Below are positions 1-8,603 of a stretch of DNA of 19,984 bases, one piece after another; position 1 is the first letter of the stretch, and every line of letters starts with the position of its first letter. Origin of the DNA: RBG-16-66-20 sp049651845 (GTDB taxonomy: Bacteria > Pseudomonadota > Gammaproteobacteria > Burkholderiales > SG8-39). The translations under genes and the position numbers were made by a program. The stretch is taken from contig JBASCW010000081.1 in NCBI GenBank assembly GCA_049651845.1, positions 1 through 19,984 of the forward strand. Reading direction: 5' to 3'. Below the pieces are notes generated by a model that worked only from the letters and a program-made list of their open reading frames with translations, was not told the DNA's origin and searched no databases.

Positions 1-503
1 CCACGCAGCCCGTGCCGCGCCAGGTTGCCAAGGCGCCGCGGCCAGCGCCCGCGCCCATGGCGCCGCCATCGCCGGCGCTCGCCGTAGAGCCCGCGCCGAA
101 GGCAGCGGAGCCGGCGCCCGTGGTTCCCGCAGTTGCGCAGCAGCCGGCGACGCCGCAGCTCGCGTCGCGGCTCGAGCCGCAGGCCGCACCGGGACCGGAT
201 CCGGGCAGCGTGGCGCGCTTCCGGCTCGAGCTCATGGAGATCGCGCGCCGCTACAAGCGCTACCCGCGCATCGCGCAGGACAACAACTGGGAGGGGCGCG
301 TCGAGCTGCGCATGGTATTCGCCGAGAACGGCACGATGAGCGCGCTCACGGTGAAGAAGAGCGCCGGGCGCGCCGTGCTCGACGAGGAGGCGCGGGCGAT
401 GATCCGCAGCGCGCAGGCGCAGGCGGCGCTGCCGCCCGCGCTGCGCGGCAAGGCGTTCGCGCTGGAGATCCCGGTCGAGTTCTCGCTGCAGGACGCGCGC
501 TAG
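1..503 (+). CDS. TonB-family energy transducer, C-terminal part (5' end outside the window)
   Basis: The reading frame is open to the left edge, so the start and any N-terminal membrane anchor lie outside. The visible part begins with about 65 residues rich in Pro, Ala and Val, the usual periplasm-spanning linker of TonB proteins. A TonB C-terminal domain of about 95 residues follows, with the recognisable elements YKRYPRIAQDNNWEGRVELR and a later segment in which a conserved Ser-Ala-Gly precedes VLDEEARAMI. Proteins of this family pass proton-motive energy from ExbB/ExbD to outer-membrane receptors for iron chelates or vitamin B12; this is family knowledge. The neighbouring ferric-iron ABC genes fit an iron role, but which receptor it serves is unknown. 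It converges on fbpC with an 18-base gap. Confidence 0.85.
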   Translation, partial: TQPVPRQVAKAPRPAPAPMAPPSPALAVEPAPKAAEPAPVVPAVAQQPATPQLASRLEPQAAPGPDPGSVARFRLELMEIARRYKRYPRIAQDNNWEGRVELRMVFAENGTMSALTVKKSAGRAVLDEEARAMIRSAQAQAALPPALRGKAFALEIPVEFSLQDAR

Positions 504-520
504 GCCTGCGGCGCGTGCAG
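486..520. terminator. Possible bidirectional hairpin between convergent tonB-like gene and fbpC
   Basis: Two pairs of short arms face each other around the stop of the TonB-like gene: CTGCA at 486-490 with TGCAG at 516-520, and CGCGC at 494-498 with GCGCG at 511-515. There is no T tract on either strand, so this is not a standard intrinsic terminator. The location between convergent genes is the main argument for it. Weak call. Confidence 0.25.
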
Positions 521-521
521 G

Positions 522-1586
<1,065 letters not shown>

Positions 1587-1592
1587 GGCGCC

Positions 1593-1623
1593 TATTCTAT
1601 CAAGAATTATTCTTGTTAGAATA
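1593..1623. promoter_or_regulatory. 31-bp palindromic operator/promoter shared by fbpC and fbpB (Fur-like)
   Basis: The core is a perfect 7-1-7 inverted repeat, CAAGAAT-T-ATTCTTG, at 1601-1615. It is extended by TATTCTA at 1593-1599 and its exact complement TAGAATA at 1617-1623, leaving one T-T mismatch at 1600/1616. The 7-1-7 geometry and AT-rich half sites match the Fur-box layout (TGATAAT-N-ATTATCA), although the bases differ at some positions. Each outer arm supplies a -10-like TAGAAT, one per strand, ending 5 bases before the fbpB ATG and 7 bases before the fbpC ATG. No good -35 is visible. A Fur-family regulator bound here would cover both promoters; the identity of the regulator is inferred from the iron-uptake genes. 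Confidence 0.7.
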
Positions 1624-1627
1624 AGGA

Positions 1628-3271
1628 ATGCTTTATTTTCAAAGAGTTGGATTTCTGGGCGGCGTGTCCCTCGGCGCCGCGGCGCTGATCCTGTTGCCGA
1701 TCCTCGCCGTGGTCGCGAGCGTGTTCGGCTCGGCGGCCGATACCTGGGCGCATCTCGCGCGCACTGCGCTCGGCGCCTATGTGACCAACACGGCGCTGCT
1801 CGCGGTCGGGGTCGCGGCTGGCGTGACGTCGTGTGGCGTGTTCTGCGCGTGGCTGGTCACGGCCTACCGGTTTCCGGGCAAGCGCGTGCTGGAATGGGCG
1901 CTGGTGCTGCCGCTGGCCATGCCTGCCTACGTGATGGCCTACGCGTACACCGACTGGCTGCAGTTCACGGGCCCGGTGCAGAGCGCGTTGCGCGCCGCGT
2001 TCGGCTGGCAGGCGCGCGAATACTGGTTTCCCGAGATCCGCTCGCTCGGCGGCGCGGCGCTGTTGCTGACCCTGGCGCTCTATCCCTACGTCTACCTGCT
2101 CGCACGCACGGCGTTCATCGACGTTTCGCGCAGCGCGCTCGAAGCGGGACGCCTGGCGGGCCTCACCGCCTGGGGCAGCTTCGGGCGCATCGCGCTGCCG
2201 ATCGCGCGGCCCGCGATCGCGGCCGGCACCGCGCTCGCGCTGATGGAGACGCTCGCGGATTTCGGCACGGTGTCCTACTTCGCGCTCGAGGTGTTCACCA
2301 CCGGCATCTTCAAGGCCTGGCTGTCGATGGGCGATGCGGTCGCCGCGGGCCAGCTTTCGGTGTGCCTGCTCGCGTTCGTCGCGCTCGTGCTCACGCTGGA
2401 GCGCGCGAGCCGCGGCCGCGCCGCGTTCGCTAGCGCGCCGGGCCGAACGCAGGCTGCGCAGCCGCTCACCGGCTGGGGTGCGGCGCTTGCAAGCACGCTT
2501 TGCGCGCTGCCGGTGCTGCTGGGGTTCCTGCTGCCCGCCGGGCTGCTCCTGCACCTGGCCTGGTCCGACATCGGTGCACGCGCGGAATTTTCCATCGGCG
2601 CACGCCTGGGCTCGCTGCTCGCCAACAGCTTCATCCTCGCGGGCATCGCGGCCGCGGCGGGCGTCGCGCTCGCAACGGCGATGGCTTACGCCGCGCGCCT
2701 GTCGCGCACGCGCCTGGTGGCGGCCGCGAACCGCACCGCGGCGCTCGGCTATGCGATTCCGGGCGCGGTGATCGCGGTGGGCATCCTGGTTCCGCTCGGG
2801 CGCCTGGACAACTGGCTCGCGGGCGGGCTGGAAGCCGCGTTCGGCGTGAAGCCCGGACTGCTGCTCACGGGCACCATCGCCGCGCTGATCTACGCCTACC
2901 TGGTGCGCTTCCTCGCGGTGGCGCTGCAGACCATGGAGGCGGGGCTCGCGAAGGTCACGCCGCGCATGGACGACGCGGCGCGCAGCCTCGGCGCGACGCC
3001 GGCGCAGACGCTCGCGCGCGTGCACGCGCCGCTGCTCGCCTCGAGCCTGGCGGGCGCGGCGCTGCTGCTGTTCGTCGACGTGATGAAGGAGCTGCCGGCG
3101 ACCTTCGCGCTGCGGCCGTTCAACTTCGACACGCTGGCGATCGAGGCCTACAACCTCGCCAAGGACGAGCGGCTCTCGGAGGCCGCGCTGCCTTCGCTCG
3201 CGATCGTCGCGATCGGCCTGGTGCCGCTGCTGCTGGTCACCAAGCGTTACTTCCACGCCACGCGGTCGTAG
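1628..3271 (+). CDS. fbpB: Ferric-iron ABC transporter permease FbpB
   Basis: The 547-residue integral membrane protein has two homologous permease halves, as in the fused FbpB/SfuB permeases, with about twelve hydrophobic segments. Each half carries an EAA-type loop that contacts the ATPase: around residues 172-200 (EAGRLAGLTAWGSFGRIALP) and 449-478 (DDAARSLGATPAQTLARVHA). It forms the Fe(III) channel with FbpC as motor. The ATG at 1628 has AAGGA directly against it, too close for normal Shine-Dalgarno use, so translation may be leaderless. The in-frame GTG at 1664 is an alternative start. The 3' end overlaps the 3' end of fbpA on the other strand by 25 bp. Divergence from fbpC and convergence with fbpA is unlike the usual fbpABC operon. 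Confidence 0.9.
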   Translation: MLYFQRVGFLGGVSLGAAALILLPILAVVASVFGSAADTWAHLARTALGAYVTNTALLAVGVAAGVTSCGVFCAWLVTAYRFPGKRVLEWALVLPLAMPAYVMAYAYTDWLQFTGPVQSALRAAFGWQAREYWFPEIRSLGGAALLLTLALYPYVYLLARTAFIDVSRSALEAGRLAGLTAWGSFGRIALPIARPAIAAGTALALMETLADFGTVSYFALEVFTTGIFKAWLSMGDAVAAGQLSVCLLAFVALVLTLERASRGRAAFASAPGRTQAAQPLTGWGAALASTLCALPVLLGFLLPAGLLLHLAWSDIGARAEFSIGARLGSLLANSFILAGIAAAAGVALATAMAYAARLSRTRLVAAANRTAALGYAIPGAVIAVGILVPLGRLDNWLAGGLEAAFGVKPGLLLTGTIAALIYAYLVRFLAVALQTMEAGLAKVTPRMDDAARSLGATPAQTLARVHAPLLASSLAGAALLLFVDVMKELPATFALRPFNFDTLAIEAYNLAKDERLSEAALPSLAIVAIGLVPLLLVTKRYFHATRS

Positions 3272-4272
3272 ATCTTCTGCGATTCGGGCTGGTTGCGCCC
3301 GAGCACCGCCACGTTTAGCGCGTCCTGCCTGAAGTCGCCGAGCATGCGCAGCACCGGGTTCTGGGTCTTCACCGAGGCCACCACCGGCCATTCGTTGTTG
3401 CCCTCGGCAAAATAGCGCTGCGCCTCGTCGCTCGCGAGGTACTCAAGGAGCCTCACCGCGGCCTCGCGGTTGGGTGCGTGCTTCATCACGCCGGCACCCG
3501 AGACGTTGACGTGCGTGCCCCAGCTCGCCTGGTTCGGGAATGCCACGCCGACGCGTTCGGCGACCGCGCGCTCGTCGGGCTTGGCCGAGCGCAGCAGGCG
3601 CGCGTAGTAGTACTGGTTGGAGATCGTGACGTCGCACTCGCCCGCGGACACGCTCTTCAGCTGGTCGGTGTCGCCGCCCTTGGGATCGCGCGCGAGGTTG
3701 GCCTTGACGCCCTGCGCCCACTGCTCGGCCTTCGCTTGGCCGAGGTGGTCGATCATCGCGCCCATCAGCGACAGGTTGTAGACGTTGGTTGAGGAGCGCA
3801 TGCAGACGCGGCCCTTCCACTTCGGGTCGGCGAGGGACTCGTAGGTCGGCACCTCCGCCGCCTTGACCTTCGCCTTGTTGTAGGCGATCAGGCGCGCGCG
3901 CAGCGAGAAACCGAACCACAGTCCGCCCGGCTCGCGGTAGCTCTGCGGGATGCGCGCGTCCAGCACCGCGGACTTGACCGGCTGGAAGAAGCCGAGCTGC
4001 TCGGCGCGCCACAGGCGCCCGGCGTCCACCGTGATCAGCACGTCGGCGGGGCTGCGCTCGCCCTCGTTGCGGATGCGCTCGATGAGCGCGTCTTCGCCCG
4101 CTTCGATGCGGTTGATGCGGATGCCGGTGGCCTTGGTGAAGTTGCCGTAGAGCGCCTCATCTGTATGGTAGTGGCGCGAGGAATACAGATTGAGGATTTT
4201 GCTGTCCTGGGCATGGGCTGCAGCCGCGATCAATACCGCCATGGCGACGATAGTTCTTTTGATAACAGACAT
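3247..4272 (-). CDS. fbpA: Periplasmic Fe(III)-binding protein FbpA
   Basis: The 341-residue protein is an exported iron-binding component of the FbpA/FutA/IdiA group. A signal peptide spans residues 1-21 with probable cleavage at AHA|QDS. The mature start carries SSRHYHTDEALY (His34, Tyr35), typical of the FutA/IdiA branch, and the Tyr trio at 221-223 (QYYYARL) supplies the conserved ferric-ion ligands. RSSTNVYNLSL at about 159-169 is another family signature. I chose ATG 4272 because AAGGA lies 8 bases upstream and the signal peptide starts there; an upstream GTG at 4290 would add six non-signal residues. A Fur-like box and a TATAAT lie upstream. It should deliver iron to FbpB/FbpC although it is transcribed separately from both. 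Confidence 0.92.
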   Translation of the reverse strand: MSVIKRTIVAMAVLIAAAAHAQDSKILNLYSSRHYHTDEALYGNFTKATGIRINRIEAGEDALIERIRNEGERSPADVLITVDAGRLWRAEQLGFFQPVKSAVLDARIPQSYREPGGLWFGFSLRARLIAYNKAKVKAAEVPTYESLADPKWKGRVCMRSSTNVYNLSLMGAMIDHLGQAKAEQWAQGVKANLARDPKGGDTDQLKSVSAGECDVTISNQYYYARLLRSAKPDERAVAERVGVAFPNQASWGTHVNVSGAGVMKHAPNREAAVRLLEYLASDEAQRYFAEGNNEWPVVASVKTQNPVLRMLGDFRQDALNVAVLGRNQPESQKIYDRVAWK

Positions 4273-4303
4273 TTGGATTCCTTCCGGCACATGATCTAGG
4301 AAT

Positions 4304-4325
4304 GATAATTCTTCTCATTATTATA
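4304..4325 (-). promoter_or_regulatory. Fur-like box overlapping the fbpA promoter
   Basis: GATAATTCTTCTCATTATT at 4304-4322 agrees with the 19-bp Fur consensus GATAATGATAATCATTATC at 14 positions by my count, including the outer GATAAT and CATTAT hexamers. On the minus strand a perfect TATAAT (4325-4320) overlaps it, which puts the likely transcription start inside the box, about 40 bases before the fbpA ATG. No clear -35 is visible. The surrounding block is markedly AT-rich against the rest of the window. Regulator identity is inferred. Confidence 0.75.
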
Positions 4326-4356
4326 GTCAATGAGAGGAATTTCTATTTGACTGGGA

Positions 4357-4851
4357 TCAAATGCTCGGTTCGATGCGACGCGCGCCGTTGAAGCGCCGGG
4401 TCCAGTAGCCGCTGTGCAGCGATTCGACACGCACGCGCGCGCCCGACTTCGGCGCGTGCACGAATTTGCCGTTACCCATGTAGATGCCGACGTGCGAGAA
4501 CGGTCGCTTGAGCGTGTCGTAGAAGACGAGATCGCCGGCTTGCAGTTCCGCTAGACTGACCGGCACGCCCGCTTCGCTCTGTGCTTTCGTGCTGTGCGGC
4601 AGCCGGATCCCCCAGGCTTCGCGATAGATGTGGGCGACCAGGCCGCTGCAGTCGAAGCCGGTGACCGGAGAGTTGCCGCCGTGCTGGTAATCGACGCCGA
4701 TCGCGAGCAGGGCCTGCAGCAGCGCTTCCGAGCGCTCGGCACGCGGCGGCGGCGCCGGCGTGGCGACGGGCTCTGGCGGGCGCGGCGTCGGCGCACTACA
4801 GCCTGAAATAATAGCGAAAAAAGCGATTGAATACAGAGATTTGCAACCCAT
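4357..4851 (-). CDS. NlpC/P60-family cell-wall hydrolase, predicted lipoprotein
   Basis: The 164-residue protein has a lipoprotein signal with the lipobox ISGC, giving lipidated Cys18. A short Pro/Ala/Glu linker (about 20-40) leads into a complete NlpC/P60 papain-like domain. Catalytic residues are visible as Cys68 in FDCSGLV, His120 in SHVGIYMG and His132 as third polar residue. Family members cut the D-Glu to diaminopimelate bond in peptidoglycan peptides, as E. coli Spr/MepS does. It should sit on a periplasmic face of the envelope and trim cell wall. No good Shine-Dalgarno precedes the ATG, and the first 60 bases are AT-rich. It diverges from the secretin-like gene with a 49-base gap, which may mean joint control; the exact substrate is not known. 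Confidence 0.88.
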   Translation of the reverse strand: MGCKSLYSIAFFAIISGCSAPTPRPPEPVATPAPPPRAERSEALLQALLAIGVDYQHGGNSPVTGFDCSGLVAHIYREAWGIRLPHSTKAQSEAGVPVSLAELQAGDLVFYDTLKRPFSHVGIYMGNGKFVHAPKSGARVRVESLHSGYWTRRFNGARRIEPSI

Positions 4852-4900
4852 AATTCAAGCAATTTAGTGCAGACTGGTTCTGAGAGCAACCACTAACTTT

Positions 4901-5677
4901 ATGAGCCGTTTCTTGCCCTTTGGTTTCCTGCTGGCCGCGGGCATCGCCCTGGCACAGGGCGCGCTCGAGATCATCCCGCTGCGGCACCGGACCGCCGACC
5001 AGGTGATCCCCGTCCTGCAGCCGTTGTTGGAGCCCGGCGGCGCTCTCTCGGGCCAGGCCTATCAGCTGATCGTCAGAACCAGCCCGGCCAACCTGGCGCA
5101 GCTGCGCGAGGTGCTGGCGGCGATCGACCGGCCGGCGCGCCGCCTGATGATCTCGGTGCGCTTCGACAGCATGCAGGACAGTGCGCGCAGCCGCGCCGAT
5201 GCGGATGTACGGATCTCCAACCGGGGCGCGAGCGCCGATGTGCGCTTGCTCGATTCGCGCTCGACGCACGACGAGCGCGTCGATCAGCGCCTGCAGGTGC
5301 TCGAAGGCAACCGGGCGTTCATTTCGGCCGGCGAATCGCGGCCGCTGCGCCAGCCGGGCGTCGCGCGCGCGCCCGCGGGCGGCGTGGTGCAGGAGACCGT
5401 GATCCAGGAAGCGGCGACCGGCTTCGAAGTCGCGCCGCGCGTCTCGGGCAGCAACGTCACGCTCGACATCTACACGCAGCAGGAAGCCTTCGCGCAGCGC
5501 GGCGCGATCCGCGGCCAGCAGGCTTCGAGCACGGTGAGCGGACGCCTGGGCGAGTGGATCGAGCTGGGCGGCGCTTCCTCCAGTGCCATGAGCAGCGGCA
5601 CCGGCACGCTGAGCTCCAGGGAAGGCGCGCGCGGCTCCGACCGGCGGGTGTGGCTGAAGGTCGAGGAAATCCGCTGA
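4901..5677 (+). CDS. Small exported secretin-like protein (N-domain plus degenerate secretin core)
   Basis: The 258-residue protein starts with a signal peptide, cleavage near ALA|QG at residue 18. Residues 22-78 look like a secretin N1/NolW-type domain: LEIIPLRHRTADQVIPVLQP, then a strand-helix pattern ending in AAIDRP, a hallmark of secretin N-domains. Later segments echo the secretin core: LQVLEGNRAFISAG at 132-145 and TGFEVAPRVSGSNVTLDIY at 173-191. The protein is much shorter than real secretins (usually over 400 residues) and has no obvious second half of the gate, so a normal outer-membrane pore seems unlikely. No type II secretion or pilus genes are near. Start support is weak (no Shine-Dalgarno). 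The stop overlaps the apparent start of the downstream helicase, so the two are probably co-transcribed. Confidence 0.7.
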   Translation: MSRFLPFGFLLAAGIALAQGALEIIPLRHRTADQVIPVLQPLLEPGGALSGQAYQLIVRTSPANLAQLREVLAAIDRPARRLMISVRFDSMQDSARSRADADVRISNRGASADVRLLDSRSTHDERVDQRLQVLEGNRAFISAGESRPLRQPGVARAPAGGVVQETVIQEAATGFEVAPRVSGSNVTLDIYTQQEAFAQRGAIRGQQASSTVSGRLGEWIELGGASSSAMSSGTGTLSSREGARGSDRRVWLKVEEIR

Positions 5678-7641
5678 ACGCCGAGCAGGAGGCGCTGCCG
5701 CGCGAAGCGCAGGATGCGCTGGCGCGCGTGTTCGCCGCCGGCGGTCCGCTCGCGGCGCAGGTGCCGGGCTATCGCCCGCGGCCGCAGCAGCTGGAGATGG
5801 CGCGCGCGATCCTCGCGGCGATCGAGGCCGGCAGCATGCTGGCCGTGGAAGCCGGCACCGGCACCGGCAAGACCTTCGCTTACCTTGCGCCGGCGCTGAT
5901 CGCCGGCGGAAAGGTGATCGTCTCAACCGGCACCAAGACGCTGCAGAACCAGCTCTACGACCGCGACCTGCCCGCGGTGCGTTCGGCGCTCGCCGCGGGC
6001 TCGGTCGCTGCGCTGCTCAAGGGCCGCGCGAACTACGTGTGCCTCTATCGCCTGGAGCGCGCGCGTAGCGAGGCCCGCCTCGAGACGCGCGAGGACACGG
6101 TGCGCCTCGCGCGCATCGAGCGCTTTGCGGCCACCTCGATCGGCGGCGACCGCGCCGACCTCGCGGAAGTCCCCGAGGACGCGCCGGTCTGGCAGCACGC
6201 GACCTCCACCCGGGAGAACTGCCTGGGCCAGGAGTGCCCGAAATACAAGGACTGCTTCGTGATGCGCGCGCGCAAGAACGCGCTCGCGGCCGACCTGGTG
6301 GTGGTGAACCATCACCTGTTCTTCGCCGACGTGGCGCTGCGCGACGAGGGCATTGCCGAGCTGCTGCCCTCGTGCAACACCGTGATTTTCGACGAGGCGC
6401 ACCAGCTGCCCGAGACGGCGCGCCTGTTTTTCGGCGAGACCGCGTCCACCGCGCAGCTCGTCGAGCTCGCGCGCGACGCGCGCCTGGAGCTGCGCGCCGC
6501 GGGCGGCGCCTCGCCCGGCCTGGATCGCCTGGCCTCCAGGCTGGACAAGGCCGCGCGCGATCTGCGCCTGTGCTTCTCGAAGGAAGGCCAGCGCCTCGGC
6601 TGGAAGCAGGCGCAGCGCGAAACGGGCTTTGCGGATGCGCTGGCGGCTCTGGTGAAGGCGCTGGATGCGCTGCGCAAGCCGCTCGCCGAGCAGGCCGAGC
6701 GCAGCGAGGGGCTCGCCTCGTGCGCGCGTCGCGCGGGAGAAGCAGGGGCTCTGCTCGCGCGAATAGCGGACCAAGGCGGCGCCGAGGGCGCGAAGAACGA
6801 AGTGCGCTGGGTCGAGGTCTTCGGCCAGTCGCTGCAGCTGCACGTCACGCCGCTGGTGCCCGCGGAGCTGTTCCGCAAGCAGATGGCCGACCATCCGCGC
6901 GCCTGGATCTTCACCTCGGCGACGCTGGCGATCGGCGAGGATTTCTCGCACTTCAAGCGCGAGCTGGGCATCGACGAGGCCGCCGCGCGGGCTTGGCCCA
7001 GTCCTTTCGATTTCGCGCGCCAGGCGCTGCTGTACGCGCCCAGGGGCCTGCCCGCGGATCCGAACGACCCGGCCTATACCGAGGCGGTGGTCGAGGCCGC
7101 GCTGCCGGTGCTGGAAGCCAGCCGCGGGCGCGCGTTCCTGCTGTTCACCTCGCACCGCGCGCTCAGGCGCGCGCACGAGCTGCTGAAGGACCGCATCGCG
7201 TACCCGCTGCTGGTGCAGGGCACGGGCTCGCGCAGCGAGCTGCTGGTGCGCTTCCGGCAGCTCGGCAACGCGGTGCTGCTCGGCGCGGCGTCCTTCTGGG
7301 AGGGCGTGGACGTGCGCGGCGAGGCGCTCTCGGTGGTGCTGATCGACAAACTGCCGTTCGCGCCGCCGGATGACCCGGTGCTCGCCGCGCGCATCGAGGC
7401 GCTGCGCGAGCAGGGCGGCAACCCGTTCATCGACTACCAGCTGCCGCAGGCGGTGCTGCAGCTCAAGCAGGGCGTGGGCCGCCTGATCCGCGACGAGACC
7501 GACCGCGGCGTGCTCGTGCTCTGCGATCCGCGCCTGCACGCGAAATCGTACGGCCGCACGGTGCGCGCGAGTCTGCCGCCGATGAAACTGACGCGCTCGC
7601 TCGAGGACGTGGTCGCGTTCTTCGCTAGAATCCCCGCATGA
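5674..7641 (+). CDS. yoaA: ATP-dependent Fe-S DNA helicase of the YoaA/DinG (XPD-like) family
   Basis: This superfamily 2 helicase unwinds DNA 5' to 3' in repair or replication restart (family knowledge). Numbering from CTG 5674, it is 655 residues. Walker A GTGTGKT is at 61-67, four cysteines for a 4Fe-4S cluster are at 123, 183, 188 and 194, and the DEAH box is at 240-243 (IFDEAHQLPE). The C-terminal motifs FTSATLA, SFWEGVDVRG and QGVGRLIRDETDRG are complete. The YRPRPQQLEMA and DEAHQLPE contexts resemble YoaA more than E. coli DinG. No ATG fits: CTG 5674 has GAGGA six bases upstream and overlaps the TGA of the preceding gene, while GTG 5650 and GTG 5728 lack a well-placed Shine-Dalgarno. 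Its stop overlaps denD as ATGA. Confidence 0.9.
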   Translation: MNAEQEALPREAQDALARVFAAGGPLAAQVPGYRPRPQQLEMARAILAAIEAGSMLAVEAGTGTGKTFAYLAPALIAGGKVIVSTGTKTLQNQLYDRDLPAVRSALAAGSVAALLKGRANYVCLYRLERARSEARLETREDTVRLARIERFAATSIGGDRADLAEVPEDAPVWQHATSTRENCLGQECPKYKDCFVMRARKNALAADLVVVNHHLFFADVALRDEGIAELLPSCNTVIFDEAHQLPETARLFFGETASTAQLVELARDARLELRAAGGASPGLDRLASRLDKAARDLRLCFSKEGQRLGWKQAQRETGFADALAALVKALDALRKPLAEQAERSEGLASCARRAGEAGALLARIADQGGAEGAKNEVRWVEVFGQSLQLHVTPLVPAELFRKQMADHPRAWIFTSATLAIGEDFSHFKRELGIDEAAARAWPSPFDFARQALLYAPRGLPADPNDPAYTEAVVEAALPVLEASRGRAFLLFTSHRALRRAHELLKDRIAYPLLVQGTGSRSELLVRFRQLGNAVLLGAASFWEGVDVRGEALSVVLIDKLPFAPPDDPVLAARIEALREQGGNPFIDYQLPQAVLQLKQGVGRLIRDETDRGVLVLCDPRLHAKSYGRTVRASLPPMKLTRSLEDVVAFFARIPA

Positions 7642-8603
7642 AAATACTCATCACCGGCGGCGGCGGGTTCCTCGGCTTCAGACTCGCGACAACCCTCCTT
7701 GCGCGCGGTCAGCTCGGCGGCAAGAAGATTTCCTCGATGACCTTGCTGGATGGGGCTTTCCCTCCGGGTGTTGAGAATCTGCAGAAAGTCACAGCGGTGA
7801 AAGGCGACGTCTCCGACGCCGCGACCATCGCCAGCGTCTGCACGCCGGACACCGAGGCGGTGTTCCACCTCGCGGCAGTGGTGAGCGGCGCGGCCGAAGC
7901 CGATTTCGACCTCGGCATGCGCGTCAACTACAAGGGCATGGAGCTGCTGCTGGCACAGATGCGCAAGCTGCCAAAGCCCGCGCGCTTGGTCTACACCAGC
8001 TCGGTGGCGGCCTTCGGCGGCGACCTGCCTGCGGTGCTGGACGATTCGACCATCGCCAATCCTCAGACTTCCTACGGCGCGCAAAAGGTGATCGGCGAGT
8101 ACCTGGTCAGCGATCATTCGCGCAAGGGCTTCCTCGACGGCCGTTCGCTGCGGCTGCCGACGATCGTGGTGCGCGCGGGCAAGCCGAACGCGGCCGCGTC
8201 CTCCTTCGCAAGCGGCATCATCCGCGAGCCCCTGGACGGCGTGATCTCCGAGTGCCCGGTCGCGCCCGAGACCGGCGTCTGGCTGCTGTCGCCCGGCAAG
8301 GTGGTCGAGGCCTTCATCCACGCCTGGGAGCTGCCGCCCGAGGCCTGGGGAACGCAGCGCTGGCTCAACCTGCCGGGCATCACCGCGAGCGTGGCGCAGA
8401 TGATCGAGGCGCTGCGCAAGGTCGCGGGCGAGGCGGTCGCCAAGCGCGTGGTCTACAAGGCCGACGCGCGCATCCAGGCGATCGTCCGGACCTGGCCGGT
8501 GAATTTCCGCACGCCGCGCGCGCTCGCGATGGGCTTCAAGCCCGACGGCGACGTGGAATCGGTGATCCGCGCCTATATCGCGGACGAAAAAATCAAAATC
8601 TAG
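7638..8603 (+). CDS. denD: D-erythronate dehydrogenase-like NAD-dependent epimerase/dehydratase family protein (DenD)
   Basis: The 321-residue protein belongs to the extended short-chain dehydrogenase family. It has an N-terminal NAD-binding GGGGFLG at 7-13, an acidic residue after the second strand (Asp38) and the catalytic TSS (120-122) with Tyr146-X3-Lys150. The stretch RLPTIVVRAGKPNAAASSFA (172-191) is characteristic of the DenD group, in which the bacterial enzyme oxidises D-erythronate at C2 in four-carbon sugar-acid catabolism. None of the usual partners (OtnK-type kinase, OtnC-type aldolase, OtnI-type isomerase) lies in the window, so the substrate is uncertain. The ATG sits in an ATGA overlap with the helicase stop, implying coupled translation. 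Its TAG stop directly abuts the bamD stop on the other strand. Confidence 0.8.
   Translation: MKILITGGGGFLGFRLATTLLARGQLGGKKISSMTLLDGAFPPGVENLQKVTAVKGDVSDAATIASVCTPDTEAVFHLAAVVSGAAEADFDLGMRVNYKGMELLLAQMRKLPKPARLVYTSSVAAFGGDLPAVLDDSTIANPQTSYGAQKVIGEYLVSDHSRKGFLDGRSLRLPTIVVRAGKPNAAASSFASGIIREPLDGVISECPVAPETGVWLLSPGKVVEAFIHAWELPPEAWGTQRWLNLPGITASVAQMIEALRKVAGEAVAKRVVYKADARIQAIVRTWPVNFRTPRALAMGFKPDGDVESVIRAYIADEKIKI

Noticed and set aside
1616..3391. Long open frame antisense to fbpB
   Set aside because: Its translation is Arg/Gln/Ala/His low-complexity with no domain, as expected for the reverse of a GC-rich gene; the sense frame is a clear permease.
4852..4900. Promoter TTGCTC-N17-TAAATT on the minus strand for the NlpC/P60 gene
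   Set aside because: Both hexamers are poor matches and such combinations are expected by chance in this AT-richer spacer.
8585..8603. T-rich run after the bamD stop (minus strand) as an intrinsic terminator
   Set aside because: No GC-rich hairpin precedes it; the T run is the complement of Lys/Ile codons ending denD.
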